The notes under the pieces were generated by a model that was not told the origin of the DNA, made no database searches, and was given only the letters and a program-made list of their open reading frames with translations. Below, piece by piece: positions 61,501 to 64,000 of a DNA stretch of 64,000 nucleotides. The stretch spans positions 11,482,470 through 11,546,469 of the forward strand of contig NC_087178.1 in assembly GCF_035594125.1 (NCBI RefSeq), read 5' to 3'. The translations under genes and the position numbers were made by a program. The number at the start of each line of letters is the position of its first letter. Position 1 is the first letter of the stretch. The stretch comes from Scylla paramamosain (Eukaryota > Arthropoda > Malacostraca > Decapoda > Portunidae).

Positions 61501-64000
61501 CCATGCAATTTAGTGTTTTGGTAATTTATAACCTCAAAAACAATCATAACACACTTTTTAAGCAATTTTCTTCTGATTCTTTGTATGTACTTTGGCGCAT
61601 GGTGGTAATCGTCCAAAATACATGTTTGCGTTAATATTCTCTTTATCCACATTAATCGGGATTCATGTAATTTAGCCTTTTGGTAAATAACATAGTGAAC
61701 AACGCTCCTTTTTTTCACGTTTCTGTTAATATTGTTTCTTTTGCATGCATTTTTAGCTATTTCTTTCCTAACAAGCTGAAAGACAGTCAAAATACATGTT
61801 TTTTCTTAATGTGCTTTTTCTTTCTCCGTAATGTTTTTACGTTTTGATACGTAAAGAAGAAGAAAAACACTGAAAAGACACGGTTTCGATGAGATTGTTT
61901 TATTTTCCCATACAGTTTATTTTCAACGCATTTTATCCTTTTTGTGCCTAACATTCTCATAAACACCTGAATGGCACGTTTCCAGTAATGTCATTTTGTT
62001 ACCCCATACAGGGTGATTTGTATGCATTTTGACGTTTTTGGTACCTAACAAACTCAAAACACTCAAATCATGCGTTTTTTGCTAATAGTGTTAAGGGTGT
62101 TTTGCATGCGTTTTAGGGTTTTTTTTTTTTTTTTTTACGTTACATATTACACGTTTCTGTTAATATGTTTCGTTTCCCATAATGGGTACTCTGCATGCAT
62201 TTTTTTAGAATTTTGGTACTTAACAAGCTTAATAACACACAAAATAAAAGTTTTTGATGATATTGTTTTGTTTCTGCGTAAAGGGTGTTTTGCATATGTT
62301 TTTTTTTTTGCGTTTTGTAACGTAATGAAGCTCAAAACACTCAAACTACACGTTTTCGATAAAGTTTTTATTCTTTTTAGCGTTTTGGTGCCTAACACGC
62401 ACATAAAAGCCCAAATGACACGTTTCTGGTAATGCCGTGTCGTGACTCTAGAGTGATTAATGCATTTTGGCGTTTTGTTACTTAACAAGCTGAAAAACAC
62501 TGAAAACACAAGGTTTTTTTTTTATGTTATATTTCTCTAGAAAGTGTGTTAGGTATGCGATTTAGCGATTTTGCACGAGATCAAAACACTAAAAAGACAC
62601 CGTTTTCATGGTTATTTTGTTTTTCAATACTGCGTGTTTTCTATCCGTTTTAAAAAGTATTTTGGTACGTTGGAAGATGAAAAGTACTCAAAGGACAAGT
62701 TTTTTTGGTATTTTTGTTACTTTGCCCTCATAAGGTGCTTTCCATGCAATTTAGCGTTTTAGTAGATAAGAAGCCGAAAAAAAAAAACACTCGTTCAGAT
62801 TCTTCTAATAATGTGCTTTGCATGCATTTTGCTGTTTTGCTGCCTAACATTGTGCTAATCACTCATAATACACATTTTTGGTAAGGTTGTTGTTTCTTCA
62901 TATACCATGCTATTTATGTGTTTTAGCGTTTTGGTACCTTAAAAGCTGAAAAACATTAACACACGTTTCTCTTAATATGGTTTCGTTTATCATAATGGCT
63001 ACTTTGCATGAATTACTAGCGTTTTGATACCTGGCAAGCTGAAAGACACAAAATACGTTTTTTTTTTTCATAACGTCATTCTTTTTCTCTGTAAAAGGGT
63101 GTTTTGCATGCATATTTGCGTTTTGGTACGTAAAGAAGCTCAAAAAATACTCAAAAGATACGTTTTCGATAATAATGTTTTGTTTTCCTATATAAGGTGC
63201 TTTCCATACTTTTTTTTTTTATCGTTTTGGTGCCTAATACGGTCATAAACACCCAAATGATACGTTTTTAATAACGTCGTCTCGTTAGGGAGCTTTGTAT
63301 TTATTTTGGCGTTTTTGTACCTACCAAGCAGGAAGACACTCAGAACACACGTTTTTTGTTAATTATGTTCTCTTTCTCCAGAAAGGGTGTTTGTATGCGT
63401 TTTAGCGTTTTTGTGAAAATGAAACTCAAAAATACTCGAAAGACACGATTCTTATGAAGTTATTTTGGTTTGTAGTATAGCGTGTTTTCCATGACTTTTA
63501 GCATTTTGGTACGTAAGAAGCTGAAAGGACACAAAAGATAAATTTTTTGTAATGTTTTCTTTTCCCATATTTTCCCCGCTTTACTTGCATTTTATCAGTT
63601 TGGTACCTGACAAGACCAAAAAGATTCATATTACATGTTTTTAGCATACTTATCCTGATTCTTCTTATTGAGTGCTTTGTATGCATTTTGGTGTTTTGAT
63701 CCATAACATTGTGATAATCACATAATACACGTTTTTAGTAAAGTTGTTTTGTTTCCCCATATAGACTGCTATTCATGTGTTTTAGCGTTTTGGTACCTAA
63801 GGAAATGAATAACACTCATATGTTTTTCTTAATATTATTGTTTTTTTTTTACCTTTTCGTACGTTAAAAGCTCAAAACACTCAAAAGACACGTTTTTAGC
63901 GTTTTGGTGCTTAATACGCTCACATACACCCAAAATGACACGTTTCTGGTAATAAAATCTTGTTTCCCCATATAGGGTGCTTTGTATACATTTTCGCGTT
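58600..64000 (-). repeat. Satellite block, - orientation, nine-monomer HOR
   Basis: The marker monomer recurs near 58,792; 59,622; 60,043; 60,880; 61,573; 62,790 and 63,655. The 62,790-63,655 interval (865 bp) contains nine distinguishable monomers; shorter intervals have lost some. Types two to six resemble A', E', D', C', B' of the other domain, and types seven to nine plus the marker are extra. The array runs off the window end. No gene seen. Confidence 0.87.

Overview
This is a eukaryotic, non-coding window. About 94% of it is one very large, AT-rich satellite array, and two copies of one LINE (non-LTR) retrotransposon interrupt it. I see no host gene, tRNA, rRNA or CRISPR. The LINE has an arthropod-type endonuclease-reverse transcriptase and a unit-length poly(A)-tailed 3' end. 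Together with the long (TA)n tracts this suggests an arthropod, most plausibly a decapod crustacean. That placement is family recognition from memory, not a search result.

The satellite monomer is about 96 bp. Recurrent pieces are TTAGGTACCAAAACGC, then ATGCATGCAAAGCAC, CTATATGGAGAAAC, AACATTACCAAAAACGTGT and TTTTGAGTGTTTTTGAGC. Monomers diverge strongly but fall into ordered types. From 1 to about 55,000 five types (A-B-C-D-E) recur in fixed order, giving a higher-order repeat (HOR) near 480 bp. From about 55,260 to the end a different HOR of nine monomers appears (two landmark copies lie 865 bp apart). The array runs in alternating orientations: I count 13 switches, near 7,407; 13,675; 23,720; 31,200; 37,203; 37,887; 50,768; 51,343; 52,665-52,779; 53,215; 55,014-55,258; 58,023 and 58,580. 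Two of them lie exactly on long (TA)n tracts, and three look like fold-backs between monomers of the same type.

Above the HOR there is a third tier of segmental copies several kb long. About 15,708-23,713 matches 37,908-46,600. Parts of both recur at 31,208-37,195, where the end of one copy joins the start of the next. In addition 3,593-4,972 recurs inverted at 7,424-8,818. These paralogous copies act as before/after pairs: they show where a (TA)n tract was born, where a truncated LINE landed, and where a local template switch made a hairpin.

LINE copy 1 (about 168-3,489) is close to full length: 5' UTR, one EN-RT reading frame (420-3,381), 3' UTR and A17 tail. It carries one premature stop and one +1 frameshift. 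LINE copy 2 (43,648-44,172) is a 5'-truncated, very similar 3' end whose frame is intact to the natural stop. Every other open reading frame of 60-150 codons comes from the satellite or from (TA)n. The 96-bp monomer is exactly 32 codons, so frames carry through several monomers without any sign of coding. Segment and junction coordinates in the array are read by eye and are usually good to within tens of bases.
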